From: Kiritimatiellia bacterium
GTDB lineage: Bacteria; Verrucomicrobiota; Kiritimatiellia; RFP12; UBA1067
Direction: 5' to 3'
Assembly (NCBI GenBank): GCA_900771305.1
Contig: CAAGNL010000265.1
Span: 1-11,469 of the forward strand
DNA length: 11,469 nucleotides
Shown here: piece after piece, positions 1 to 6,517 of the stretch
Position numbering within the stretch: the stretch's first letter is position 1
How the letters are laid out: the number at the start of each line of letters is the position of its first letter
Made by a program: the position numbers and the translations under genes
The notes under the pieces: model-generated
Databases searched by the model: none
Told to the model about the DNA's origin: nothing
Seen by the model: only the letters and a program-made list of their open reading frames with translations

Positions 1-1
1 G

Positions 2-2491
2 CAGATGCTGGGCCTCGACCCCGTCCCGGATGCCGCGTTCGCGCGCGCCGAAGCCGCCATCCGCGAGCTGGGCGAGAAGTTCCCAGCGGTCTATCCGGCA
101 GCCGATCTTCTCGGTCGCCTGGCGAAGCTGCGCGCCGAGACGGCGTCGCGTCCCGCGTTCGACGAATTCCTCAAGGTGGCGCTCGTGCGGAACAATCCGC
201 TCGTCAACGGACAGGAAATCGTCTACACGACCCGCGACATGTGGGCGCAGGACCACCACAACACGGCGACGCTCTTCCAGTGCGGCGAAATCAACGAGAA
301 CAGCTACCGCACGCAGGGCGCGCTGAAGGCGCTCGACGTCAAGACCGGCGCGACGCGCGACATCGTTCCCCTCGTCGAAGGGCGTACGGTGCGCGATCCC
401 GAAGTCGACTATGACGGGAATCGGATCGTTTTCTCGATGCGCGCCGGCAAGACGGACGGCTACCACATCTACACCGTCAACGCCGACGGCTCCGGTCTGA
501 AGCAGCTCACGCGCGCACAGGGCGTCTCGGACATCGATCCCGTCTGGCTCCCGGACGGCGACATCCTCTTCGGCGCGACGCGCGAGCCGAAGTACTGCAT
601 GTGCAACCGCCACATCATGTGCAATCTCTACCGCATGAAGGCGGACGGCGCGAACATCCACCAGATCGGCAAGTCGACGCTCTTCGAGGGGCATCCGACC
701 GTCCTCTCCGACGGCCGCATCCTCTACGACCGCTGGGAGTACGTGGACCGCGACTTCGGCGATGCGCAGGGCCTCTGGGTGTGCAATCCCGACGGTACGC
801 GCCATGCGGTCTACTGGGGCAACAACACGACGAGCCCGGGCGGCGTGATCAACGCGCGCGAACTCCCCGGCTCCGGCTCGCAGGTCATCGCCTTGCTCGG
901 CAGCTGCCACGACAAGGCCTGGGGCGCGCTCGGCATCATCGACCGGTCGCGCGGCGTGGACGGCCCCGAGCCTGTCCTCCGCACCTGGCCGGCGGACTAT
1001 CGGGGGAAGATCCACGCGGGCGGCAAGGAGGACTTCGACTCGACGCGTTTGCTTCCCGTCAAATACGCGGACCCGTGTCCAATCGACGATGCGCACTTCA
1101 TCGCCACGCGCACGAACGGCCGCGCCGGCGAGATGGCGCTCGTCTACCTCGACCTGCACGGCAATGAGGTCGTCTTCCACGAAGAGGCGCCAGGGTGCCA
1201 TTCGCCCGTGCTGCTGCGGGCGTCGAAGAAGCCGGCCGTTCCGAGCGAGCAGCGGAACTTCGACGCGCCGGATGCGCCCGGTCGCTTCTACGTGCAGAAC
1301 GTCTACATCGGCACGCACATGCAGGGCGTGAAGCCCGGCAGCGTGAAGGCGCTCCGCATTGTCGAGAGCCCCGAGAAGCGCACCTGGATCCGCGGCCGCG
1401 GCTGGTTCGGCCATGGCGAAGAGGCCTGCGCGATGAACTGGCATTCGTTCGAGAACAAGCGCATTCTCGGCACGGTCCCCGTGGAGGAGGACGGCAGCGC
1501 GTATTTCGAGGTGCCCGGCAACACGTTCGTCTACTTCCAGGCACTGGATGCCGAAGGGAAGATGGTCCAGTCCATGCGCTCGGGCGCCTATCTCCAGCCG
1601 GGCGAGCTCTATGGCTGCGTGGGCTGCCACGAGAACCGCGTCGGCGACGTGCCGAAGACGGAGAAGCAGCCGCTCGCCATGTGCCGCGCCCCGTCGAAGC
1701 TGGACGGAGCCTACAACCTGCGCGGACTGGAGAAGGGCACGCCGCCGCACCTCTATTCCTTCCAGAAGGAGGTCCAGCCCATTTTCACGGCGAAGTGCGC
1801 GAGCTGCCACGACTATGGGACGAAGGCCGGCGCGAAGCTGAACCTCAGCGGCGATCTCGGCGCCTACTTCTGCACGAGCTACGTCGACCTCTGGTCGCAG
1901 GGGTATGTGACGTGCATCGGCGGCGGCCCCGCCGAAATCCAGCCCGCCTATTCCTGGGGGGCGCACGCCTCGAAGCTCACGAAGAAGCTCTATGGCCACG
2001 CCAAGGTCCAGCTGACGGACGACGAGCGCGACCGGCTGATCACCTGGATGGACGTCAATGCGCCGTACTGGCCGTGCTACGAGTGCGCGTGGCCCGAGAG
2101 CTATGGCGGGCGCATGCCGATCACGCGGGCCGAACATGACGAGCTTGAGAAACTGACGGGCGTGAAGATCGCGACGGGCTTCGGCGCGAAGCAGCGCGAA
2201 CAGCTCAACTTCACGCGTCCAGAGCTCTCCCGCATCCTCGCGGGCGTGAAGGGGACTCCCGCGGGCGACCAGGCGCTGGCCATCATCCGGAAGGGCGCCG
2301 AGCGCCTGAAGACGAATCCGCGCGCGGACATGGACGGATTCCGCCCCTGCGCGAGGGACCTTGAACGCGAAGACCGCTACCAGCGCCGCCTCCAGGAGGA
2401 GCGCAAGGTCTACGAGTCCATCCGGAACGGTGCGAAGCGCTACGACGGCGTCATGAGTGGTCGTCGCGGGGTTAGCCGCGGCGACGCATGA
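2..2491 (+). CDS. HzsA-like beta-propeller protein with c-type haem motifs (5' partial)
   Basis: The frame is open to the left edge, so the start lies upstream. The first visible Met (base 5) is followed by no signal peptide, although haem attachment would need export. Numbering from that Met, residues about 130-265 hold TolB/PD40-like propeller repeats with repeated aspartate-glycine turns (DYDGN, NADGSG, LPDGD, KADGAN, LSDGR, NPDGT). Two CxxCH haem-binding motifs follow: CVGCH at 538-542 and CASCH at 598-602, the second after a VQPIF segment typical of cytochrome-c-like domains. Extra cysteines sit at C198/C200/C206 and in CYEC (691-694). This order resembles the hydrazine synthase alpha-subunit-like family common in Planctomycetes and Verrucomicrobia. 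Most members are not in anammox bacteria, so hydrazine synthesis should not be assumed. A periplasmic redox or binding role is inferred; the substrate is unknown. The 3' end overlaps the convergent DedA gene by 20 bp. Confidence 0.8.
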   Translation, partial: QMLGLDPVPDAAFARAEAAIRELGEKFPAVYPAADLLGRLAKLRAETASRPAFDEFLKVALVRNNPLVNGQEIVYTTRDMWAQDHHNTATLFQCGEINENSYRTQGALKALDVKTGATRDIVPLVEGRTVRDPEVDYDGNRIVFSMRAGKTDGYHIYTVNADGSGLKQLTRAQGVSDIDPVWLPDGDILFGATREPKYCMCNRHIMCNLYRMKADGANIHQIGKSTLFEGHPTVLSDGRILYDRWEYVDRDFGDAQGLWVCNPDGTRHAVYWGNNTTSPGGVINARELPGSGSQVIALLGSCHDKAWGALGIIDRSRGVDGPEPVLRTWPADYRGKIHAGGKEDFDSTRLLPVKYADPCPIDDAHFIATRTNGRAGEMALVYLDLHGNEVVFHEEAPGCHSPVLLRASKKPAVPSEQRNFDAPDAPGRFYVQNVYIGTHMQGVKPGSVKALRIVESPEKRTWIRGRGWFGHGEEACAMNWHSFENKRILGTVPVEEDGSAYFEVPGNTFVYFQALDAEGKMVQSMRSGAYLQPGELYGCVGCHENRVGDVPKTEKQPLAMCRAPSKLDGAYNLRGLEKGTPPHLYSFQKEVQPIFTAKCASCHDYGTKAGAKLNLSGDLGAYFCTSYVDLWSQGYVTCIGGGPAEIQPAYSWGAHASKLTKKLYGHAKVQLTDDERDRLITWMDVNAPYWPCYECAWPESYGGRMPITRAEHDELEKLTGVKIATGFGAKQREQLNFTRPELSRILAGVKGTPAGDQALAIIRKGAERLKTNPRADMDGFRPCARDLEREDRYQRRLQEERKVYESIRNGAKRYDGVMSGRRGVSRGDA
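2460..2485. terminator. Hairpin in the convergent gene overlap, candidate terminator
   Basis: Bases 2460-2469 pair with 2476-2485 to form a 10-bp stem (nine Watson-Crick pairs and one G-T wobble) around the loop GGTTAG. It covers the last codons of the HzsA-like gene, and its loop holds the stop codon of the DedA gene (2472-2474). No T-run follows on either strand, so it is not a canonical intrinsic terminator. On the minus-strand transcript the wobble becomes an A-C mismatch. Its position between converging genes is the main support for a termination or anti-readthrough role. Confidence 0.4.
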
Positions 2492-3140
2492 CGAGCTTGG
2501 AGACGGCGATGTAGGCGACGGCGCAGACGATCGCCCCGACGATCACCCAGGGGAGGTTCGCGTTGATCGTGTCCTTGCCGCGGTGGACAAGGTCCACGTA
2601 GGAGATGTCCCCCGCGGTCTTGCCGAGGGCATATCCCACCAGGGCGAGGATGGTCGTCCAGATGCCGGCGCCGAGTCCCGTGAAAACGGCGAACTTGGCA
2701 AGAGGCATGCGGGCGAGTCCGGCGGGAATCGAGATGAGCTGCCGGATGACGGGAATCAGGCGACAGGCGAACGTCGTCGCCGCGCCGTACTGGTTGAACA
2801 CCTCGCAGGCGCGGTCAAGGGCCTCGGGCTTCACGAAGAACCATTTCCCGTACTTCTGCAGGAACGGCTTGCCGAGCTTGGCGGAGAGCCAGTAGTTGAA
2901 GAAAGCGCCGGCGAGGGAGCCGAGGAGCCCGACGAAACAGGCGAGCGTGAGATCCAGCGGTGCGGAACGGAGGGTCAGCTCGCCGCGGGCGGCGAGGAAT
3001 CCGGCGGGGATCATCACGACTTCGCTCGGGAAGGGGATGAAGGAGCTTTCCACCGCCATGAAGAGGAAGATGAGCACATAGCCCCAGATGGGGGCGAGCG
3101 CGGCGATGGCGTCGAGATGGGAGGCGATTGCGTCGAGCAC
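2472..3140 (-). CDS. DedA family inner membrane protein (SNARE-associated/VTT domain)
   Basis: This is a 222-residue polytopic membrane protein of usual DedA length. The family contains flippases for undecaprenyl phosphate or phospholipids and proteins needed for envelope and proton-motive-force homeostasis; which substrate applies here is not visible. Conserved features are ESSFIPFPSE at 31-40, with acidic E31 and E40 in a re-entrant-like segment, GSLAG at 74-78, and the arginine signature CRLIPVIRQ at 126-134 (R127, P130, R133) followed by AG and a Met-Pro. Hydrophobic segments lie near 17-50, 64-86, 150-172 and 194-214, and the protein ends in a basic RRR tail. The start is GTG at 3140. 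The best Shine-Dalgarno-like match is a weak GGA about 7 bases upstream, supplied by the adjacent 7-bp repeat. It lies downstream of the thiouridylase on the same strand and probably shares its transcript. Confidence 0.92.
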   Translation of the reverse strand: MLDAIASHLDAIAALAPIWGYVLIFLFMAVESSFIPFPSEVVMIPAGFLAARGELTLRSAPLDLTLACFVGLLGSLAGAFFNYWLSAKLGKPFLQKYGKWFFVKPEALDRACEVFNQYGAATTFACRLIPVIRQLISIPAGLARMPLAKFAVFTGLGAGIWTTILALVGYALGKTAGDISYVDLVHRGKDTINANLPWVIVGAIVCAVAYIAVSKLVMRRRG

Positions 3141-3145
3141 GGGGA

Positions 3146-3201
3146 GTTCCAGGTTACAGGTTCAAAGTTCCAGGTTCCAGGTTCAAGGTTCCAGGTTCAA
3201 G
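3146..3201. repeat. Eight tandem 7-bp repeats, consensus GTTCMAG
   Basis: Eight contiguous heptamers on the + strand run without a phase break: GTTCCAG, GTTACAG, GTTCAAA, GTTCCAG, GTTCCAG, GTTCAAG, GTTCCAG, GTTCAAG. A ninth, degraded unit runs into the thiouridylase stop codon. The array fills almost the whole gap between the thiouridylase stop (3204) and the DedA start (3140). It is far lower in GC than its surroundings. Similar low-complexity spacer repeats appear in many GC-rich environmental and gut bacterial genomes and produce junk translations such as FQVPGSRFQV. Function is unknown. Confidence 0.9.
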
Positions 3202-3203
3202 GT

Positions 3204-4211
3204 CTAGAGGATCTGGAGGGGAAGGAAGGGATCGCGGGAGTAGGGGCGCGGAACCTTGACGTCGGTGGAGGCGCCATTCGACGTGGTGCGGATCGTGATG
3301 TCGTCGTTGAACTGGTCGTAGCGGCTCCAGGCGCAGACGAGCTGTCGGGCAAGTGCCAGGTCCGCATCCGAACAGACCTTGGGGAGAATGGCGGTCGGGC
3401 CGGGCACCGTCACGGGGGCGACAAGCGTGTCCGTGGGGGCGACGGCCTCCTTGAGGACCCGGTTTTCCCGGACGTCGCGACCGAGGATGACGCCCGTACC
3501 GTCCGGAAGACGGAAGCGGCGGGAGATGTTGAGGAGCTCGACGAGGCGGCGTTCGCGGAGGCCTTCGTGGTCGAGGAGGTCCTTCAGGCGGCGGCCGAAT
3601 CCCTTTTCCGTGAGCTTGCAGCCGCCGGCGGGTGAGGGGTAGTCGACGAGCCCGAACTGCCTGGCGAGCTCCATCTGCGGCTCGCGGCGGCGTCCGGAGA
3701 GCCCCAGGAGCTTCGCGCGGTCGATCAGCCCCTCCTGCTCGGGGATCGTTGGTTCGAGAAGCTGCGCGCTGAGGGGGCGAAGAAGGCGGCCCTTGAGGCC
3801 GGAGCACTTCTCGACGACGCCGAGCGCCTGCTTGTTCTGGGACATGGGCCGTTGGTTCATGACCTCCCCGGTGGAGACGAAGTCGTAGCCGAGCTGGGCC
3901 ATGAGCTCTCCCGCGCGCGCGATCATCTTTGCATGGCAGTCGATGCAGGGGTTCATCGCGCCTCCGAAGCCATGGGGGGGATTCTCGATGAGGGCGATCT
4001 CGTCGTCGGTGAAGTCGATGACATGCAGTTTGACCCCCAGAGCCTCCGCGGCCTTGCGGGCGCTGTCGGGCTGGAAGAAGGGGGTGGCGAACACGACACC
4101 CTCGACCTCGGCACCGGCGGCACGGAGCACGCACACGGCGAGCTGAGAGTCGAGTCCGCCGGAAAGAAGTGAAAGTCCGCGGGCTTTTTTGGTATACTCT
4201 GCGTTGTCCAT
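3204..4211 (-). CDS. PP-loop tRNA thiouridylase (ThiI/MnmA-like) with NFACT-R-like C-terminal domain
   Basis: This 335-residue cytosolic protein probably activates a tRNA uridine with ATP and thiolates it. Evidence for a PP-loop ATPase is SGGLDS at 17-22. The MnmA/ThiI-like cysteine motif NPCIDC is at 87-92, followed by TGEV and QRPMSQ (114-125), LRPLS at 145-149 and the PAGGC cysteine motif at 194-198. Residues about 228-325, including RRFRLPDG and GRDVREN (244-250), resemble the NFACT-R RNA-binding domain known to be fused to thiouridylases. The exact position modified is not shown; MnmA-type U34 or ThiI-type U8 are both possible. The start at 4211 was chosen because it sits just before the PP-loop. 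A longer in-frame start at 4370 would add 53 residues that do not look like this family and would overlap the divergent gene. No Shine-Dalgarno is visible, which fits the very short leader predicted by the promoter. Confidence 0.85.
   Translation of the reverse strand: MDNAEYTKKARGLSLLSGGLDSQLAVCVLRAAGAEVEGVVFATPFFQPDSARKAAEALGVKLHVIDFTDDEIALIENPPHGFGGAMNPCIDCHAKMIARAGELMAQLGYDFVSTGEVMNQRPMSQNKQALGVVEKCSGLKGRLLRPLSAQLLEPTIPEQEGLIDRAKLLGLSGRRREPQMELARQFGLVDYPSPAGGCKLTEKGFGRRLKDLLDHEGLRERRLVELLNISRRFRLPDGTGVILGRDVRENRVLKEAVAPTDTLVAPVTVPGPTAILPKVCSDADLALARQLVCAWSRYDQFNDDITIRTTSNGASTDVKVPRPYSRDPFLPLQIL
4193..4198 (+). promoter_or_regulatory. Extended -10 promoter for the small exported gene and lgt
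   Basis: TATACT at 4193-4198 matches five of six bases of the sigma-70 -10 box. It is preceded by TGG (4190-4192), giving an extended -10. The -35 region is weak. It lies inside the first codons of the divergent thiouridylase gene and would start transcription near 4205, leaving a leader of about 25 bases before the ATG at 4230. Confidence 0.5.
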
Positions 4212-4219
4212 GACGCAAG

Positions 4220-4248
4220 AGTTTACAACATGAAGTTCGTTTTGGCAA
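4220..4248 (-). promoter_or_regulatory. Candidate sigma-70 promoter for the thiouridylase-DedA transcript
   Basis: Read on the minus strand, TTGCCA (4248-4243; five of six to the -35 consensus) is followed after exactly 17 bases by TAAACT (4225-4220; four of six to the -10 consensus). Transcription would begin near 4213, one to a few bases before the ATG at 4211. The -35 box lies inside the first codons of the divergent gene at 4230. Confidence 0.45.
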
Positions 4249-4538
4249 TGCTGTTCGCGGTGACGATCGGGGTGCGCCCGATGCCGCGCCCGGAGGGACC
4301 GCTTGAGCCGTCCGTCCAGAACGAGGTCGACCACGCCGTCGATCTCGCGGAGGCGTGGTTGGCGCGGCATTCGGACACGAACGCGGTTCCGCGGGACGAC
4401 CTTTTCAAGACAAACGGGCTGTCGCGCGAGAAGATCGCCCTCCGTCTCATCTCCTCCCAGAGGGGGGAGGGGTGGTGGACGACGCCGACGAACGCTGCCC
4501 CCACGAAACTCGCCCTTGAGATTCTGAAAGGACTGTAA
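4230..4538 (+). CDS. Small exported hypothetical protein, translationally coupled to lgt
   Basis: I do not recognise this 102-residue protein. It begins with a short signal-peptide-like stretch (Lys2, then hydrophobic residues 3-14). An arginine/proline-rich linker (16-27) and an amphipathic helix-like segment (28-46) follow. The rest is soluble, with a GWW at 81-83. It contains no cysteine, so it is not a lipoprotein substrate of the neighbouring Lgt. The codon pattern (strong G/C at third positions) matches its neighbours, and the stop overlaps the lgt start by one base (TAATG at 4536-4540), both of which support a real gene. A weak AAGAG Shine-Dalgarno (4217-4221) lies 8 bases before the ATG. 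Its role is unknown. Confidence 0.6.
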   Translation: MKFVLAMLFAVTIGVRPMPRPEGPLEPSVQNEVDHAVDLAEAWLARHSDTNAVPRDDLFKTNGLSREKIALRLISSQRGEGWWTTPTNAAPTKLALEILKGL

Positions 4539-5320
4539 TGTACCCGAATCTGTTTGGCCTTCCTTTTCTGCACTCCTACGGCTTGATGATCGCCTTGGGT
4601 GTGATGGCGTCGCTCTGGTTCGTCAAGCGGATCTGCCTGCGCACGGGACGCTCCTACGACGCCGTCGTCAATCTGGTCATGCTGATGCTGTTCGCGGGAT
4701 TGATTGGCGCGCGGACCTGGCATGTCGTCGAATTCTGGCACGAGGAGTTCGCCGGGAAGCCGCTTTTCGACGTCTTCAAGGTCTGGTCGGGTGGTCTTGT
4801 GTTCCACGGCGGCTTCATCGGCGCGTTCGCGGTTCTGCCGATCTGGTGCAGGGTGACCAAGACGCCATTTCTGGAGACGGCCGACCTGCTGGCGACGATT
4901 CTGCCGTTGGCGCATGGCTTTGGCCGCATCGGCTGCTTCCTCTTCGGTTGCTGCTACGGCATCCACCTGCCGGAAAACTCCCCGTTTGCCTGGCTTCAGC
5001 TCCGGTTCCCCACCTCTGCGGGCGCCAGCGGCGCGCATGGACTTCCGGTTCTCCCGACCCAGCTCTTCGAGGCTGCGGCCCTGTTCCTGTTCTTCGTCGT
5101 GCTGTTGAGGCTGCTGCGGCAGCACGAGAAGACGCATCCCGGGCTGGTGGCGGGAGTCTACCTGCTGGGGGCCGCGCTCATCCGCTTCACCGTTGAATTT
5201 CTGCGTGACGATCCCCGCTCGATGTTTGGCTGGATGTCGATTGGCCAGCTGACTTCGGTCGTTCTCGCGATTTTCGCGATCCCTCTTATCGTAGTTGCGT
5301 TCAGGCGCGGAAAATTGTAG
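4538..5320 (+). CDS. lgt: Prolipoprotein diacylglyceryl transferase
   Basis: Lgt transfers diacylglycerol from phosphatidylglycerol to the lipobox cysteine of prolipoproteins in the inner membrane, the first step of lipoprotein maturation. The 260-residue product has the family's multi-helix layout. It carries HGG at 90-92 (the essential His region), the Lgt signature GRIGCFLFGCCYG at 129-141, PTQLFE at 173-178, and R216/E220/R223 in the last conserved helix. The signature is the cysteine-rich variant, not the E. coli-type GRxGNFxNxE; this variant is known in several phyla. The AAAGGA Shine-Dalgarno at 4527-4532 sits 5 bases before the ATG, inside the preceding gene, so expression is likely coupled to it. 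The promoter of the following gene overlaps the last codons. Confidence 0.96.
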   Translation: MYPNLFGLPFLHSYGLMIALGVMASLWFVKRICLRTGRSYDAVVNLVMLMLFAGLIGARTWHVVEFWHEEFAGKPLFDVFKVWSGGLVFHGGFIGAFAVLPIWCRVTKTPFLETADLLATILPLAHGFGRIGCFLFGCCYGIHLPENSPFAWLQLRFPTSAGASGAHGLPVLPTQLFEAAALFLFFVVLLRLLRQHEKTHPGLVAGVYLLGAALIRFTVEFLRDDPRSMFGWMSIGQLTSVVLAIFAIPLIVVAFRRGKL

Positions 5321-5323
5321 AAT
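5295..5323 (+). promoter_or_regulatory. Candidate sigma-70 promoter of the FecR-like gene
   Basis: TTGCGT (5295-5300) and TAGAAT (5318-5323; five of six to consensus) are separated by exactly 17 bases, at the very end of lgt. Transcription would start near 5330, about 25 bases before the ATG at 5355. The -35 match is only three of six. Confidence 0.5.
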
Positions 5324-5354
5324 ATACAGACCACAAGAGAAGGAAAGGTTTCAC

Positions 5355-6446
5355 ATGAGCCGCACAATTTCATTCAAGACAACGTTCGCGTTGGCGTCCG
5401 TCTCCGTTTTTGCCGCCCTTGCTCCGGCCCTTGCGCAGGAGGAAGGCGCCGCCGAGAAGAAGCCCGCCGCGACCGAGGAGTCCGCTGAAGCCGCCCCTGC
5501 GAAGGCTGGGAAGGTTTTCTTCCCGCTGATGCGCTGCAAGCGCGCAGAGGGTAAGGTGATGGTGTTGAAACCGCGCACGACCGAATGGGTTGACGCCGTC
5601 GAGGGGCGTTACTATCCGTTTGGCTCCACAGTTCGCGTGGCCGCAGATGGTTCCATCAAGCCCGACGTTGTGTTTGAATTTGGTGAGAAGTCCGCTGTCG
5701 TCATCTCTTCCGACGCCGAGTTCGCGACGCGTGAGATCGAGATCGGTGCCACGGCTCGCGTAATTGAACTTCTGAAGGGACGGATCGAGCTCAAGTTTCC
5801 GCGTACGCTTGGCGAAGGACTCCTCAAGGTCGTCGCTCCGGCGTTCTGCTGCGAGAACCTCGCGGGCGAGAGCATTTTCGACTATTCGAATGTCAAGGAT
5901 GGCGACGAGGCGATGATCCGCTGCGTGACCGGCACGATCGCCCTCAAGGGTAGCCACTATTCGATTCCGCGCATGGGCGCGGCCAACCAGATTCGCGTCC
6001 GTACGACCGGCGATCAGCTGTTCACGTCCATTCGCGGCGAGAGCGGCGACTGCAAGGTTCTGCTTGATCAGGGAATTGGGACGGAGAAAGACTTCGAGAC
6101 CGGCGAGACGAAGGAGGTCCCGAAGACGCTTGAGTTCTCGCTCTCCCCGCAGTGCTCGATCAAGGTCTTCCGCGCGAAGTCTGCCGTTGGCGGCCGCGTG
6201 GTCGTCTCGACGATGACCTTCGACTCGACTGGGCGGATCGTCAACCGTTGCGCGTTTGCGGAGGGGCTCTCGAACGTCAACTCCGGAGAGCTCGTGGTCC
6301 CCGAGAAGCTCCCCGAAGTGGATAAGAACCAGAAGAAGGTTGACGACGAAGACGATGCCGAGTCGATTGACGCCAAGCCCGCGAAGGACGACGAAGGGGC
6401 CGAGGGCGACGACAAGAAGGACGAGAAGAAGGAAGAGGACATCTAA
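5355..6446 (+). CDS. Exported FecR-like domain protein with acidic/lysine-rich tail
   Basis: The predicted product has 363 residues and an unknown function. The start at 5355 is favoured because a strong AAGGAAAGG Shine-Dalgarno (5340-5348) lies 6 bases upstream and the sequence begins directly with a signal peptide; a start at 5295 would bury it. The signal peptide has a hydrophobic core (about 10-25) and an ALA-Q cleavage site after residue 27, with no lipobox. An Ala/Lys/Glu linker (28-52) leads to a beta-rich region (about 53-240). Its alternating hydrophobic pattern and segments such as STVRVAADGS and IGATARVIELLKGRIEL resemble FecR-type domains, although I could not confirm that. A second beta segment covers about 255-318, and residues 318-363 are a highly charged, probably disordered tail. 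The protein is likely periplasmic or envelope-associated. It sits between lgt and a PpiD-like chaperone. Confidence 0.75.
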   Translation: MSRTISFKTTFALASVSVFAALAPALAQEEGAAEKKPAATEESAEAAPAKAGKVFFPLMRCKRAEGKVMVLKPRTTEWVDAVEGRYYPFGSTVRVAADGSIKPDVVFEFGEKSAVVISSDAEFATREIEIGATARVIELLKGRIELKFPRTLGEGLLKVVAPAFCCENLAGESIFDYSNVKDGDEAMIRCVTGTIALKGSHYSIPRMGAANQIRVRTTGDQLFTSIRGESGDCKVLLDQGIGTEKDFETGETKEVPKTLEFSLSPQCSIKVFRAKSAVGGRVVVSTMTFDSTGRIVNRCAFAEGLSNVNSGELVVPEKLPEVDKNQKKVDDEDDAESIDAKPAKDDEGAEGDDKKDEKKEEDI

Positions 6447-6517
6447 GGCGTTTCGCGCGGATTCGCGCCGTCGAGGGATTTCATTCAAGTCAAAGCACAC
6501 AAGAACAGGACAAGAAA

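Noticed and set aside
2..2491. Genuine hydrazine synthase and hence an anammox bacterium
   Set aside because: Only the alpha-like family resemblance is seen, with no beta/gamma subunits or other anammox genes in view; the family is widespread outside anammox bacteria.
2457..3635. A 392-codon open frame on the + strand opposite the DedA and thiouridylase genes
   Set aside because: It reads through the 7-bp repeat array as FQVTGSKFQVPGS-like junk and is antisense to two recognisable protein families.
5370..6500. A 376-codon minus-strand frame opposite the FecR-like gene
   Set aside because: The + strand frame has a signal peptide, a strong ribosome site and a promoter; the minus frame has none and shows shadow composition.
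6447..6517. Possible terminator hairpin between the FecR-like and chaperone genes (GCGCG-GATT-CGCGC at 6455-6468)
   Set aside because: The stem is only five base pairs in a GC-rich region and is not followed by a T-run. Nothing else is evident in this 71-base gap apart from the AGGA ribosome site.
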